Below, in pieces: positions 23,417 through 32,179 of a DNA stretch of 64,000 nucleotides (positions are counted from its first letter, which is position 1; each line of letters starts with the position of its first letter). The position numbers were made by a program, and so were the translations under genes. Source of the stretch: Atopobacter sp. AH10. GTDB taxonomy: Bacteria > Bacillota > Bacilli > Lactobacillales > Aerococcaceae. The stretch lies in the NCBI RefSeq assembly GCF_003664595.1, contig NZ_QXPZ01000008.1, forward strand, positions 1 to 64,000, given 5' to 3'. The notes below the pieces were generated by a model. That model saw only the letters and a list, made by a program, of their open reading frames with translations, did not search any database and had not been told where the DNA came from.

Positions 23417-23809
23417 TTAACGTTTTGAGAATTGAGAAGCTTTACGAGCTTTCTTAAGACCTGGTTTCTTACGTTCCTTCATACGAGGGTCACGAGTTAA
23501 GAGACCAGCTGCTTTCAAGGCTTTACGGAAGTCTGGATCAACGTTCAGCAAAGCACGTGCAATACCATGACGGATCGCACCAGCTTGTCCAGAGAAGCCA
23601 CCGCCGTTAACATTAACAAGTACATCATAAGTCCCTTCAGTTTCAGTTACAGCTAAAGGTTGTTTAATCACTTCATGTAAGTGAGCAAATGGGATGTATT
23701 CTGCTAAGTCCTTCTTGTTCACAGTAATCTTACCAGAACCAGGAACTAAACGGACACGAGCAGTAGAGTTTTTACGGCGACCTGTACCGATGTATTGAGC
23801 TTGAGCCAA
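23417..23809 (-). CDS. rpsI: 30S ribosomal protein S9
   Basis: The 130-residue protein of normal length carries [20 protein letters not shown] at the start and the conserved C-terminal tail [14 protein letters not shown], whose last Arg reaches the P-site tRNA in known structures. It follows rplM by 15 bases in a two-gene operon, as in most bacteria. In many Firmicutes these genes directly follow truA; here about 5 kb of transport and regulatory genes lie between. Confidence 0.97.
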   Translation of the reverse strand: MAQAQYIGTGRRKNSTARVRLVPGSGKITVNKKDLAEYIPFAHLHEVIKQPLAVTETEGTYDVLVNVNGGGFSGQAGAIRHGIARALLNVDPDFRKALKAAGLLTRDPRMKERKKPGLKKARKASQFSKR

Positions 23810-23823
23810 GTTAGTCTACCTCC

Positions 23824-24267
23824 TTAAATTAGCGCGTTGATATCAAGAACTTCTGGTTGTTGAGCAGCGTGTTTGTGATCAGCACCTGCATAGACATGCA
23901 ATTTGCGGAACATTTGGCTACCCAATGCGTTCTTAGGTAACATACCTTTGATTGATAATTCAATCAAACGTTCTGGTTTGTCAGCACGCATTTTACCAGC
24001 TGTCGTTGACTTCAAACCGCCAGGATAGTTAGAGTGACGGTAATACATCTTGTCAGTTGCCTTGCGACCTGTCAATTTGATTTTTTCTGCATTAACAACG
24101 ATCACATTGTCACCTGTATCCACGTGAGGTGTGAAAGTTGGTTTGTTTTTACCGCGTAAGATGCTTGCCACAACTGCAGATAAACGTCCCAATGGAACAT
24201 CAGTTGCGTCAACCACATACCATTTACGTTCAATTTCACTTGCTTTTGCCATATAAGTTGTACGCAC
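23824..24267 (-). CDS. rplM: 50S ribosomal protein L13
   Basis: The 147-residue protein starts [20 protein letters not shown], matching Bacillus L13. The GTG at 24267, nine bases after GGAGGA, is the likely start; an ATG at 24282 lies upstream of the ribosome-binding site. The conserved core [20 protein letters not shown] is present. It is the first gene of rplM-rpsI, with its own promoter and a leader of about 80 bases. Confidence 0.96.
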   Translation of the reverse strand: MRTTYMAKASEIERKWYVVDATDVPLGRLSAVVASILRGKNKPTFTPHVDTGDNVIVVNAEKIKLTGRKATDKMYYRHSNYPGGLKSTTAGKMRADKPERLIELSIKGMLPKNALGSQMFRKLHVYAGADHKHAAQQPEVLDINALI

Positions 24268-24344
24268 GGTTATTTCCTCCAATATTTAGATCTGTTTGAA
24301 CACAATTGAGTTTCCGGGGCTCCATCGTGGGGCAAACAATACCG
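24268..24344 (-). ncRNA. rplM 5' leader, candidate L13-leader element
   Basis: It is an approximately 77-base leader between the predicted transcription start and the GTG of rplM. In Firmicutes this position holds the L13 leader, which binds L13 for autoregulation. It contains a GC-rich core (TTTGCCCCACGATGGAGCCCC), but I could not confirm the consensus fold by eye. Confidence 0.45.
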
Positions 24345-24350
24345 ATAACC

Positions 24351-24379
24351 ATAATACCCCAATTTATCTTTCCTGTCAA
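24351..24379 (-). promoter_or_regulatory. Consensus sigma-A promoter of rplM-rpsI
   Basis: TTGACA (24374-24379) and TATTAT (24351-24356) are spaced by exactly 17 bases on the minus strand, about 80 bases upstream of rplM. Confidence 0.85.
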
Positions 24380-24455
24380 CTTCGCTTGGCTTTTTCTTCC
24401 AAAAAAATCTGCTGTAGCTTTTCAGTCATTTTCACCATGTAGCACTTGCAGAATA

Positions 24456-24785
24456 TCAAGCGTCTTCCTTTTCCAGACGTTGATAAAGCTCCACCATTTC
24501 CTTGGCTAAATCTAAGAATGATATAGCGGTCATTAAATGATCCTGCCCATGCACCATTAACAAGGAAACTTCTACCGCCTCCCCAGAGGCTTCTTGACTT
24601 AATAAGCCTGTTTGGGCTTTATGTGCTATATTGAGGGACTTTTGCGCTTCAGCTAATTTACTAGCTGCCAAGTCAAAATCTTTTTCTTTTGCGGCCTGAA
24701 TAGCTTCAATAGCTTTCCCCCTTGCATCCCCGCCGTGCATAATTAATTGCATGATCACTTCTAAATTAGCTGGTTCACTCATCAT
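24456..24785 (-). CDS. PTS lactose/cellobiose-type EIIA component
   Basis: The 109-residue all-helical protein has the family active-site segment MVHGQDHLMTA; the phosphorylated His is His79 and the second conserved His is His83. The N-terminus carries the IIA-Lac type pattern IMHGGDARGKAIEAIQAAKE. GGAGG lies just before two adjacent ATGs (24785 or 24782). It accepts phosphate from HPr and passes it to an EIIB. No EIIB or EIIC gene is in the window, so it is an orphan here. The PRD regulator 400 bases upstream on the same strand is a likely partner. Confidence 0.9.
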   Translation of the reverse strand: MMSEPANLEVIMQLIMHGGDARGKAIEAIQAAKEKDFDLAASKLAEAQKSLNIAHKAQTGLLSQEASGEAVEVSLLMVHGQDHLMTAISFLDLAKEMVELYQRLEKEDA

Positions 24786-24949
24786 AATCCTCCATCTTTT
24801 CTATAAGGCTAGCTATCTCTTAGGTCGTTTCTCCCTAGCCTTGCCCTGTGAAAATTTCTCCATATTTACCCCAAATTTGCTTCAATGTTCTTTTTCTACT
24901 ATATGCCAAATAATAAGTTCAAAATTTCTTCCTCTACTTTACTTTTCAA

Positions 24950-25110
24950 CATATCCTAGAGATTTCCCTTAAACTCTCCTAGATATTTCCTTTACTCCAT
25001 TTTCCAAAATATTTTGCCGATCTTTCCTAAACTTCCTGCAGATTTTCTCTAAACTTCCTGCAAATCTTTCCTAAACTTCCTAGAGATCTTCCTTAAACTC
25101 TCCCTAATTC
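24950..25110. repeat. Short degenerate tandem repeats between PTS IIA and PRD regulator
   Basis: Imperfect 22-24 bp units of the type TTTCCTAAACTTCCTGCAGAT, with variants CTGCAAATC and CTAGAGATC, recur about six times. There is no open frame and no obvious regulatory protein site. The 395-base gap between the two genes is otherwise empty. Confidence 0.65.
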
Positions 25111-25180
25111 TTTTAAGGTTACTTTAGCTTTATTATCTCCATCAAACTATTAGGGAGGCGCATTAAACTTCATCAACTCC

Positions 25181-27214
25181 CTACAAAACCCTTTGCAAAC
25201 TTTCTACCATGAGTGCTTTAAATCGTTTAAAACACGGTTCCTTCATCAAGGCTTGTCTTAAAGCTTTATCATTCGTCCATTGCCCGATAGCCTGAGAGAC
25301 TTGAATTAAATGCGGATTGCTATAACTAGAAGGGGAGATGAGGAATACCATTCTAACTCCTTTATGCTGATCATTCCATACTATCGGATGCTTTAAAATA
25401 GCCACTGCTACTTGTGCTTCTTCTGTTAAAGCCGTTGTGGGATGAGGCACTGCTACTTCTTCTCCAAAAACCACTCCACCCATACTTTCTCGAAGTTTTA
25501 GCTGATCCTTCATTTTCCCTACAAAGTCTTCCATTGGGCTTTTATTTAGCGTCTTAATCAAATCATCGAGCAAGCTTTCTTTTTCCCTATTCGCCTCAAT
25601 AATAAGAAAGCGACTCGGGTCAAAATGCTGTTGAAAAATTTCTTCTGCTTGTCCTTTATTCTCTTCTCTTGGCAAATTAAGCTTTGACTTGTCTTCTCCC
25701 TTTTCTAAATTTGGCCGTATTTCTTTTATCTTCTCTTGAATGTTTCTAATATCCTTATCGCTTAGAAATACATTGACAAAAACATAAGGGACGGGTAACC
25801 AAATATGCGACAAGTCTATGGCAGAAATCAACAAGTCTATATGCCCTAACTGCTCGGCATTTAACTGATAATAGCTCATCACATCGACAATTAGAATGGA
25901 CTGGCCAAGGCTATTTTCCAAGCGACTTTTTAGCATTTGAGCTGAGCCGTAGCCCGTCGCACAAACCACCAATACTCTAATTTTCCGGCGTGCCTTGTAG
26001 CGTTCTCTAGCCGCTAGTATATGCAAAGCCATATAGCCCCACTCATCATCCGTTACATTTTGCCCTCTCAATTCTTTTAAAGAGGATAGATAATGCCGAC
26101 ATTCTTCCAAAACTTGTCCATGTTCCTGAGTAATTTCTCCTATTAAGGGGTTGTCCAACTGTATATCATTGCTTAAACGAACTTTGAGCGTTTCTAAATG
26201 CGTTAAAAGCCCCTCTACTAAAATAGGATCCACTTCAAACGCCTGCTCAGAAGCCGCACTCATTTCTTCCAACAAGTCCACTAAGCTTTTATATTTTTGC
26301 CCATCTGCATTTTTCTGGTTTAGCCTAGGATGACTTTTGCCGGATAGGTGAATGGCGACATACTGAACTTCCTCTTCTGGAAAAGTAATCGCCATCATTT
26401 TTTGGATTCGCTTGAGAATAGCTTCCGCTACCGTACGTTCTAGTTTGGCATCTTCTTTTTTTATGTTTGTAGGTGAAAGTAAGGGATAGCCCAGTTGGAT
26501 TCGTTTAATCGTTAAAGCAAGGTGTAGCACCAAATTTTGGATCACAAAGTCCGACACCAATAGTTGCGCCTCACGACATTCATCCAAGACGACAATCGTC
26601 AAGCTTTCAAAACTCACCCCTTCTGGAAGAAAAGAAGGATCAATATAAGGGTTCAAAGCATTTCCATACTTAGGTGTAAAGAAATAATCCATCATAAAAT
26701 GCCGTTGATCCAGTTCATCCCCTTTAATATAAAGATAGTGATCTGCGCCATAATCAATGGTCAGCTGATAGGGTTTTAAGAGCTCCCGACATTCGTTTAA
26801 GACATTTTTGACGCTAGTGATACTCAAATAGAGTTCGTCTTCAATATCCCTTATATGCGGTCTCCATTGGTCAAAGAAAAAGCGGTGAAGGATAAAAAAT
26901 TGCCGATCTCTAGCTTCTTCCACTTGAACAACATCACGAGGAAAGGCCTGTTGTTGAGAGGCCATCTTCCAAAATTGGTAGAATAATTTTTCGTCATCTA
27001 TTCTAAATTGATAGCCATAACCTGGAGTTGCTTCGATTACTGCCCCTTCCTCAGCTAGCACACGGGTCAAACTCTTTAAATATTTCCGTATCGTTTTATC
27101 CGATAGATGTAAGGCATTCGCTAGTTGTTGACTCGTTAGGTAAGTGTTAGGAAATTTTTTCAAGTAACTTAAGATATTATACTCTCGATTGTTCAAGACC
27201 TTCTGTTTTCCCAT
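25181..27214 (-). CDS. PRD-containing PTS transcriptional regulator (MtlR/BglG-type activator)
   Basis: The 677-residue protein reads in order as a helix-turn-helix (residues 10-55, LTSQQLANALHLSDKTIRKY), a second Mga-like HTH (about 85-150), PRD1 (about 180-290), PRD2 (about 300-405, with HILAARERY), an EIIB-Gat-like domain with the Cys loop VVCATGYGSAQ (about 410-500) and a C-terminal EIIA-Fru-like domain with the active His in VAVPHPTT. Such activators are phosphorylated by HPr at PRD His residues and by EIIB at the EIIB/EIIA domains, linking sugar uptake to transcription. The HTH rather than an RNA-binding domain suggests DNA binding. The target is unknown; the neighbouring orphan IIA and glpF are candidates. 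Confidence 0.92.
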   Translation of the reverse strand: MGKQKVLNNREYNILSYLKKFPNTYLTSQQLANALHLSDKTIRKYLKSLTRVLAEEGAVIEATPGYGYQFRIDDEKLFYQFWKMASQQQAFPRDVVQVEEARDRQFFILHRFFFDQWRPHIRDIEDELYLSITSVKNVLNECRELLKPYQLTIDYGADHYLYIKGDELDQRHFMMDYFFTPKYGNALNPYIDPSFLPEGVSFESLTIVVLDECREAQLLVSDFVIQNLVLHLALTIKRIQLGYPLLSPTNIKKEDAKLERTVAEAILKRIQKMMAITFPEEEVQYVAIHLSGKSHPRLNQKNADGQKYKSLVDLLEEMSAASEQAFEVDPILVEGLLTHLETLKVRLSNDIQLDNPLIGEITQEHGQVLEECRHYLSSLKELRGQNVTDDEWGYMALHILAARERYKARRKIRVLVVCATGYGSAQMLKSRLENSLGQSILIVDVMSYYQLNAEQLGHIDLLISAIDLSHIWLPVPYVFVNVFLSDKDIRNIQEKIKEIRPNLEKGEDKSKLNLPREENKGQAEEIFQQHFDPSRFLIIEANREKESLLDDLIKTLNKSPMEDFVGKMKDQLKLRESMGGVVFGEEVAVPHPTTALTEEAQVAVAILKHPIVWNDQHKGVRMVFLISPSSYSNPHLIQVSQAIGQWTNDKALRQALMKEPCFKRFKALMVESLQRVL

Positions 27215-27274
27215 AAAATCCCTCCCTTCCTTCTTACCTATTTATTATAACAATATTCTTCTTACGCCGATGAT

Positions 27275-27580
27275 CCAAAGCTTCCTTAGCGCTACGGAAG
27301 ATGGACACAATACACTCTCTATTTTGCGGTACGAAAGCTTCCTTAGCGCTACGGATGATGGGGTATGGTAACTTAAGCTGCATATCCCCCAGATCAGACT
27401 GGAATTGCCTGCCCATATTGTAAGTAGGAAAATAAAATGCCTTATTCCCCCAGTAAGACTGGAATTGCCTGAAAACATTGCAAGGAGGAGACAAAAATGC
27501 CTTATTTCCACAATCAGACTGGAATTGCTTGAAAACATTGTAAGGGGGGAAATAAAATGACTTATTTCCACCGCTCAAAC
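27275..27580. repeat. 57-bp and 60-bp tandem repeats upstream of the PRD regulator
   Basis: A unit AAAGCTTCCTTAGCGCTACGG occurs at 27277 and 27334. After it, a 60-bp unit starting AGATCAGACTGGAATTGCCT is repeated from 27391, 27451 and 27511 with a partial fourth copy. Because 60 is a multiple of three, open frames run through it on the minus strand in two frames, but no ribosome-binding site or domain supports coding. Confidence 0.85.
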
Positions 27581-27671
27581 TGTCGTCGCTCACTTTTTAA
27601 GGCTTTTTCTGAAAAAACGCTAATTTTTTCGCCTTAGCTCTTTCTTTTCTAAATAAATATGGTAACATGGA

Positions 27672-27735
27672 AAGGACTCATTTTCGTGTCAAACCATCAA
27701 TCACTCTGGTAGGATGAAGTCCTTGACTGACACCG
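27672..27735 (+). other. Possible structured 5' leader of the glycerol facilitator gene
   Basis: GGACT (27674) can pair with AGTCC near 27718, enclosing an ACCA/TGGT stem. The element ends about 30 bases before the ribosome-binding site AAGGAGG. I do not recognise a riboswitch class. Confidence 0.25.
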
Positions 27736-27763
27736 CCAGCAAATATTAAGGAGGATTTTTTTT

Positions 27764-28606
27764 ATGTTTAATAAGCATGAGTTTCTAGGTGAATTCATCG
27801 GAACCTTCCTCATGATTTTACTTGGAACCGGTGCTGTTGCTGTTGATGTCTTATTCGGTGCCCTTGCGTCCGTGATCCAAGTTGCACTTGTTTGGGCGTT
27901 TACAATCACTATTGCCATTTATTCCACTCGTCATCTTTCATCAGCCCATTTCAACCCAGCTGTAACGATCGCTATGATTGCCAGCAAACGGATGCCACTT
28001 AAAAAGCTCCCTACTTACCTTTTAGGGCAATTCTCTGGAGCTTTCTGCGCAAGTTTAATTCTCTTTGCTATCTTCAATCCTCATATCGCAGCGTATGAAG
28101 CAGCAAATAACATCGTTCGTGGATCAGTAGAATCTCATGTTTCTGCTAAGATGTTCGGGGAATTCTACCTTCAAGTAGGCTCTCCTTTACAAAGTATGTT
28201 AATCGCCTGTTTAGCGGAATTCGTAGGGACTTTCCTCTTGATCTACTTGGTCTTCTCTCTTACTGAAGGTTGCAATGTGGGCAAGCCAAACTCTGCTATC
28301 GAACCATTATTTATTGGTTTAGCTGTGGGTGTTATCGTTTGTGTGATCGGACCTTTAACCCAATGCTGCTTAAACCCAATTCGTGACTTTGCACCACGTT
28401 TAGTCACAATGCTATTCGGTTGGGGAACTGGTGCTTTACCTGATAATATGGGTGGTTTCTTCTGGGTGTATATCCTATCTCCAATCCTAGGTGGCCTATC
28501 TGCTGCTACTTTCTTCACCAAAGTGGTTGAACCTGCTATGGTCAAGAATACAGCTAGTCAAGAAGTCGCTGAAGAAGTTGCTGAAGTTTCTACTGAAGCT
28601 TTGTAG
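27764..28606 (+). CDS. glpF: Glycerol uptake facilitator (MIP/aquaglyceroporin family)
   Basis: The 280-residue membrane channel has six transmembrane segments and two pore half-helices. The first NPA box is present in SAHFNPAVTIA. The second box is the variant CLNPIRDFAPR with Ile instead of Ala, still followed by the Arg-Asp typical of glycerol-conducting members. The N-terminus EFLGEFIGTFLMILLGTGA is standard. AAGGAGG precedes the ATG. The gene is alone on the plus strand; its functional partner glpK lies 20 kb away on the other strand. The acidic C-terminal tail (SQEVAEEVAEVSTEA) extends past the last helix. Confidence 0.93.
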   Translation: MFNKHEFLGEFIGTFLMILLGTGAVAVDVLFGALASVIQVALVWAFTITIAIYSTRHLSSAHFNPAVTIAMIASKRMPLKKLPTYLLGQFSGAFCASLILFAIFNPHIAAYEAANNIVRGSVESHVSAKMFGEFYLQVGSPLQSMLIACLAEFVGTFLLIYLVFSLTEGCNVGKPNSAIEPLFIGLAVGVIVCVIGPLTQCCLNPIRDFAPRLVTMLFGWGTGALPDNMGGFFWVYILSPILGGLSAATFFTKVVEPAMVKNTASQEVAEEVAEVSTEAL

Positions 28607-28634
28607 TCAACTCACCAAAGTTTTCTATCAACTA

Positions 28635-28735
28635 TTTCTGATATCTATCAATTTTTTCTGATATAGATAAACTTTTTTTGATATCTATCAATTTTTCTGA
28701 TATAGATAAACTTTTTTGATATCTATCAACTTTTC
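28635..28735. repeat. 41-bp tandem repeat after glpF
   Basis: TGATATCTATCAATTTTTTC followed by TGATATAGATAAACTTTTTT recurs about 2.5 times. ATCTATCA and TGATATAGAT can pair, so the array may form several small hairpins ahead of the terminator. Confidence 0.75.
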
Positions 28736-28736
28736 T

Positions 28737-28776
28737 GGCAAGGTCTAACTGTTCTTTAGTTGGCCTTGCTTTTTTA
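28737..28776 (+). terminator. Intrinsic terminator of glpF
   Basis: The stem GGCAAGGTCTAACT / AGTTGGCCTTGC is followed by TTTTTT. Confidence 0.8.
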
Positions 28777-28803
28777 TTTCCACTATGTCTAGGCTCTGGT
28801 CAG

Positions 28804-29078
28804 TTTAGCTAACCCTACTATGAACGTAAGCGGTCGATTACCAGCTACATTGCTTATTATTTCGTGTTATGGATGGCTTTTAGAGAATTGGTCATCTGTT
28901 CAACAGCCATGGCACCGTTTCGAGCCACGGTCTCTCAACTCGCCAGCCTCAAACAAACTGTATAGAAGCTGCGCTTGCAACAGTTTGTAATTCATTGGCG
29001 TGCTGAACATGGCTAACAGATGCCCATTCTCTTTTGGCTCTAGTTAAGTTAATATCTATTTAGCTAACCCTACTATGA
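28804..29078. other. Direct-repeat-flanked, imperfectly palindromic element
   Basis: A 20-bp perfect direct repeat TTTAGCTAACCCTACTATGA (28804-28823 and 29059-29078) flanks a GC-richer block. The block has long imperfect inverted arms (28875-28915 against 28998-29040) sharing GAGAAT and CATCTGTT, and an inner stem CAAACTG / CAGTTTG. There is no open frame. It could be a small non-autonomous element or a structured RNA. The neighbouring stretch to 29240 shows nothing further. Confidence 0.5.
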
Positions 29079-29243
29079 CCAGTGGAAATTCTAAAAAAGA
29101 CTTACTCTTAAAAGCTGGCTCTTTGTGGGCTAGTCAAGATTCGCTATCCCTATCTCTTATCTGTAGCCTTAGCAAGTGTCTCCATAAGCCGTCATCTTAG
29201 CCAAAAGCCTAGTCAAAAGTCTTCATAAGCAATCTTCTAAGCA

Positions 29244-29293
29244 AAAATACCTTAGCAAGAGTCTTCATCTCGACTTTCCTGCTAAGGTATTTT
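29244..29293 (-). terminator. Hairpin terminator downstream of truA
   Basis: The stem AAAATACCTTAGCA / TGCTAAGGTATTTT is perfect over 14 bp with T-rich flanks on both sides. It probably ends the ecfA1-ecfA2-ecfT-truA operon. Confidence 0.7.
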
Positions 29294-29444
29294 ACTTTTT
29301 TATTTTAAGGCTAATCATTCTGACTCACTTCAGGCTGAAAAACTACCTCGCAATAATTTCCCAACTCATTCTTTTTACAGATGATAGCCGCCTCTCTTTT
29401 ACTCACAAAAAGCGACCAATCCTAGCCTGTTAGACGCCTCTCTT

Positions 29445-30215
29445 TTACTCAATGCTTGGCTTGTCATAACAAGCTGGATACCAAACTTTTTCTAAAACAA
29501 GTCCTTGACTTGGTGCAGTTGGCCCTGCAGCCTTACGATTTTTAGCTTCTAAAGCCTCAGCCATAAAACTAACTGGTTTTAAACCATCTCCTATTTGTAT
29601 ACTCGTTCCTACCAAAATACGCACCATATTATAAAGGAATCCCTTCCCTTCAAAGGTAAAGATTAAACAATCCCCCTGTCGTTTGACATCGGCTCGATAA
29701 ACAGTCCTGACCTTGTCTTCTTTATCGGTTTTAGTGGAGCAAAAACTGCTAAAGTCATGCGTGCCAGGTATACAGGACAAGGCTTCTTGCATTGCCTCTA
29801 AATTGACCCGATAAGGATGGTGCCATTGGTAGAGACGTCTGAAAGGATCCATCACTTTATTCGTGCACACTGTATAACAATACCTCTTCTTTTCTGCATG
29901 GTATTGCGCATTAAAGTCGGGTAAAGTTTCTTTGACCTCTACTACTACAATATCTCCAGGCAAGAGGCTATTAAGGGCTCGTTGCATTTGTTCGGGAGCC
30001 AAACGAGCAGGATAATCAAAATGGATGACTTGTCCCTTGGCATGGACGCCAGAATCCGTTCTGCCAGATGCATAAACTGGAATAGCTATTCCTTTTGTCA
30101 TTCTAAATAAGGCTTTTTGTAATTCAGCTTGGATACTATTGCCGTTTTTTTGAATTTGAAAGCCCACATATCTTGTTCCATCATAGGCGATGGTAGCCTT
30201 TATTCGCATTACCAT
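29445..30215 (-). CDS. truA: tRNA pseudouridine(38-40) synthase
   Basis: The 256-residue protein has the TruA start RIKATIAYDGTRYVGFQIQK and the catalytic Asp in ASGRTDSGVHAKGQ. The C-terminal conserved segments GTHDFSSFC and FLYNMVRILVGT are also present. The enzyme isomerises uridines at positions 38-40 of the anticodon stem. The first ATG overlaps the end of ecfT by seven bases; a second ATG six bases later is equally possible. The ecfT-truA link is the normal Firmicutes order. Confidence 0.96.
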   Translation of the reverse strand: MVMRIKATIAYDGTRYVGFQIQKNGNSIQAELQKALFRMTKGIAIPVYASGRTDSGVHAKGQVIHFDYPARLAPEQMQRALNSLLPGDIVVVEVKETLPDFNAQYHAEKKRYCYTVCTNKVMDPFRRLYQWHHPYRVNLEAMQEALSCIPGTHDFSSFCSTKTDKEDKVRTVYRADVKRQGDCLIFTFEGKGFLYNMVRILVGTSIQIGDGLKPVSFMAEALEAKNRKAAGPTAPSQGLVLEKVWYPACYDKPSIE

Positions 30216-31006
30216 GTGCGTAACCCAAATAAAGCAAGCGTAAAAGCAATAATCGCCACTAAGACCATCACATCTCTACGTTGATAAGAAAGCTTTCTGT
30301 ACTTTGTTCTTTCTTGATCCCCATTATAACCTCTTGCTTCCATAGCTATCGCTAAATCATCCGCGCGATTAAAGGCTGATACAAAGAGTGGCACTAAAAT
30401 AGGAATGATGGCCTTGATCCGTTTAAACATCGTTCCTTCATCAAAATCTACCCCTCTTGATTTTTGAGCATTCATAATTTTTTGAGTTTCATCCATCAAG
30501 GTCGGCACAAATCTTAAGGCAATAGATAACATGAGAGCTATGTCATGGACGGGCACCTTGATCTTCTTTAAGGGTTTCATCAAGCTTTCTAAAGCATCCG
30601 CAAGAAGAAGTGGCGGAGTCGTCAAGGTCATCAAGGTGGACATCAAGATAATCAAAAGGAAACGGAAAAAAATAAACACGGCTTGCCTAATGCCATCTCC
30701 AGTCAATTTTAAGAAAGCCCACTGCCAATAAACTGGCTCTCCTCCTGTAAAGAACAATTGGAGAAGGACGGTAAAGGCAATCAACCAAATCATGGGTTTC
30801 AATCCTTTGAGGAAAAAGCCTACTGGGATCTTTGAGAGAATCAAAGACAAGGCTAAAAATGCCAAGCTAAGCCCATAAGAGGCCAAAGAATTCGCAAAAA
30901 AGACTAAATAGATAAAGAAAAAGGAAGTCAGCAATTTTGTCCGTGGATCTAGCTGATGAACAAAAGAATTTCCCTTAATGTAACGACCGAAAATAAATTG
31001 ATTCAT
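30209..31006 (-). CDS. ecfT: Energy-coupling factor transporter transmembrane protein
   Basis: The 265-residue protein has five or six membrane segments. The N-terminal motif GNSFVHQLDPRTKLL and the C-terminal cytoplasmic coupling helices with SRGVDFD and AMEARGYNGD (the Ala-Arg-Gly motifs that grip the ATPases) identify EcfT. It forms the shared module for vitamin uptake with EcfA1 and EcfA2 and various S components, none of which is encoded here. It follows ecfA2 immediately. Confidence 0.95.
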   Translation of the reverse strand: MNQFIFGRYIKGNSFVHQLDPRTKLLTSFFFIYLVFFANSLASYGLSLAFLALSLILSKIPVGFFLKGLKPMIWLIAFTVLLQLFFTGGEPVYWQWAFLKLTGDGIRQAVFIFFRFLLIILMSTLMTLTTPPLLLADALESLMKPLKKIKVPVHDIALMLSIALRFVPTLMDETQKIMNAQKSRGVDFDEGTMFKRIKAIIPILVPLFVSAFNRADDLAIAMEARGYNGDQERTKYRKLSYQRRDVMVLVAIIAFTLALFGLRTW

Positions 31007-32179
31007 CTAACTATCAGCTCCTTCCTTTAGAAATAGCACAATACGATCAGCTAATTCATCAATCGTTAGCGCATAAGAATGACTGAGAGGCTCATTTTGC
31101 CCGTCTAAAGCTTGATCTAGGCTTTTATCTAGCCTTTGACTTAACTGGCATCCTGAAGGGCTTACTGGGCTCTTACTTAAACTACCCATAGACGAATCCG
31201 ACTGACTTAATGGCCTTTTAGATGAACTTTCCACAGAAGCATCCGACTGACTCAATGGGCTTTTAGATGAACTTTCCATAGAAGCATCCGACTGACTCAA
31301 TGGGCTCTGAGACGTCTCCTCCCTAGTTGATTTAGCATCTTGGCTTACTGGGCTATTATCCGAATCTTCCAGTGTCGTCTCCTTATCTAGCTCATCTTTA
31401 GCCTTAAGCAATTCTCGATGAAATGCACTAGCCCATGGAAGCGACAATTGTTTCTCATGGAGCCAGTTAGCATCAGAAAAGATTTCTTCTGGACTGCCTT
31501 CTTTGACCACCTGCCCCTTCTCTAAGACAATCACATGGTCAGCAAAAGAAGCCACATATTCCATCTGATGGGTCACTAAAACAATGGTTAAGCCCTCTTC
31601 TGTATGCAAGCGATAAAAGAGTTGCATCATTTCCTTAGCCCCTCTTGGATCTAAACCAGCTGTTGGTTCATCTAAGACTAAGACTTCTGGCTCTAAGGCT
31701 AAAACTCCAGCTATGGCCACTCGCCTTTTTTGCCCTCCAGATAAATCAAAGGGAGAGCGGTCAAAATACTCATCAGGCAGATGGACTTCTTTTAACTTAT
31801 CATGAGCTAGAACTAAAGCTTCCTCTTGGCTCATCCCAAAATTTTTCGGGCCAAAAGCTATATCCTGCCCGATAGTTTCATCAAACAATTGCGATTCTGG
31901 AAATTGAAAAACAATCCCCACTTTTTTACGAAGGCCTTTTAAGCCTTTCATATCAGAATCTTTAGTAATCAGGGTATCCCCCAAATGCACTTCTCCAGAT
32001 GTCGGCTTGAGTAAGCCATTCAAATGTTGCAGAATCGTTGACTTCCCAGAGCCAGTATGGCCAATAATCGCTGTAAAGGAACCGGATGGAATAGTAAAGG
32101 TCACATCTTTTAAAGCTGTATTCGAAAATGGTGTCCCTGCTTGGTAATCAAAACTTACTTTCTTGAATGCAATTTCCAC
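31007..32179 (-). CDS. ecfA2: ECF transporter ATPase A2 with Ser-rich repeat insert
   Basis: The 390-residue protein is about 100 longer than usual EcfA2. The ATPase part is normal: [12 protein letters not shown]-loop [36 protein letters not shown]. After about residue 265 a low-complexity insert appears in which [15 protein letters not shown]-type 15-residue units repeat about four times. The last 25 residues ([17 protein letters not shown]) are the normal C-terminal end. The insert replaces the linker between the ATPase and the terminal helix, so the protein can still be functional. The gene overlaps ecfA1 by 25 bases. Confidence 0.93.
   Translation of the reverse strand: MEIAFKKVSFDYQAGTPFSNTALKDVTFTIPSGSFTAIIGHTGSGKSTILQHLNGLLKPTSGEVHLGDTLITKDSDMKGLKGLRKKVGIVFQFPESQLFDETIGQDIAFGPKNFGMSQEEALVLAHDKLKEVHLPDEYFDRSPFDLSGGQKRRVAIAGVLALEPEVLVLDEPTAGLDPRGAKEMMQLFYRLHTEEGLTIVLVTHQMEYVASFADHVIVLEKGQVVKEGSPEEIFSDANWLHEKQLSLPWASAFHRELLKAKDELDKETTLEDSDNSPVSQDAKSTREETSQSPLSQSDASMESSSKSPLSQSDASVESSSKRPLSQSDSSMGSLSKSPVSPSGCQLSQRLDKSLDQALDGQNEPLSHSYALTIDELADRIVLFLKEGADS
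31155..31330 (-). repeat. 45-bp tandem repeat inside ecfA2
   Basis: Units such as GATGAACTTTCCACAGAAGC begin at 31221 and 31266, giving a 45-bp period; less regular copies lie on both sides. They encode Ser/Lys/Asp-rich 15-residue repeats. Confidence 0.85.

Noticed and set aside
27234-27593. Two overlapping minus-strand frames of 119 and 108 codons
   Set aside because: They arise because the 60-bp repeat keeps frames open; no start signal, no domain and both frames equally open.
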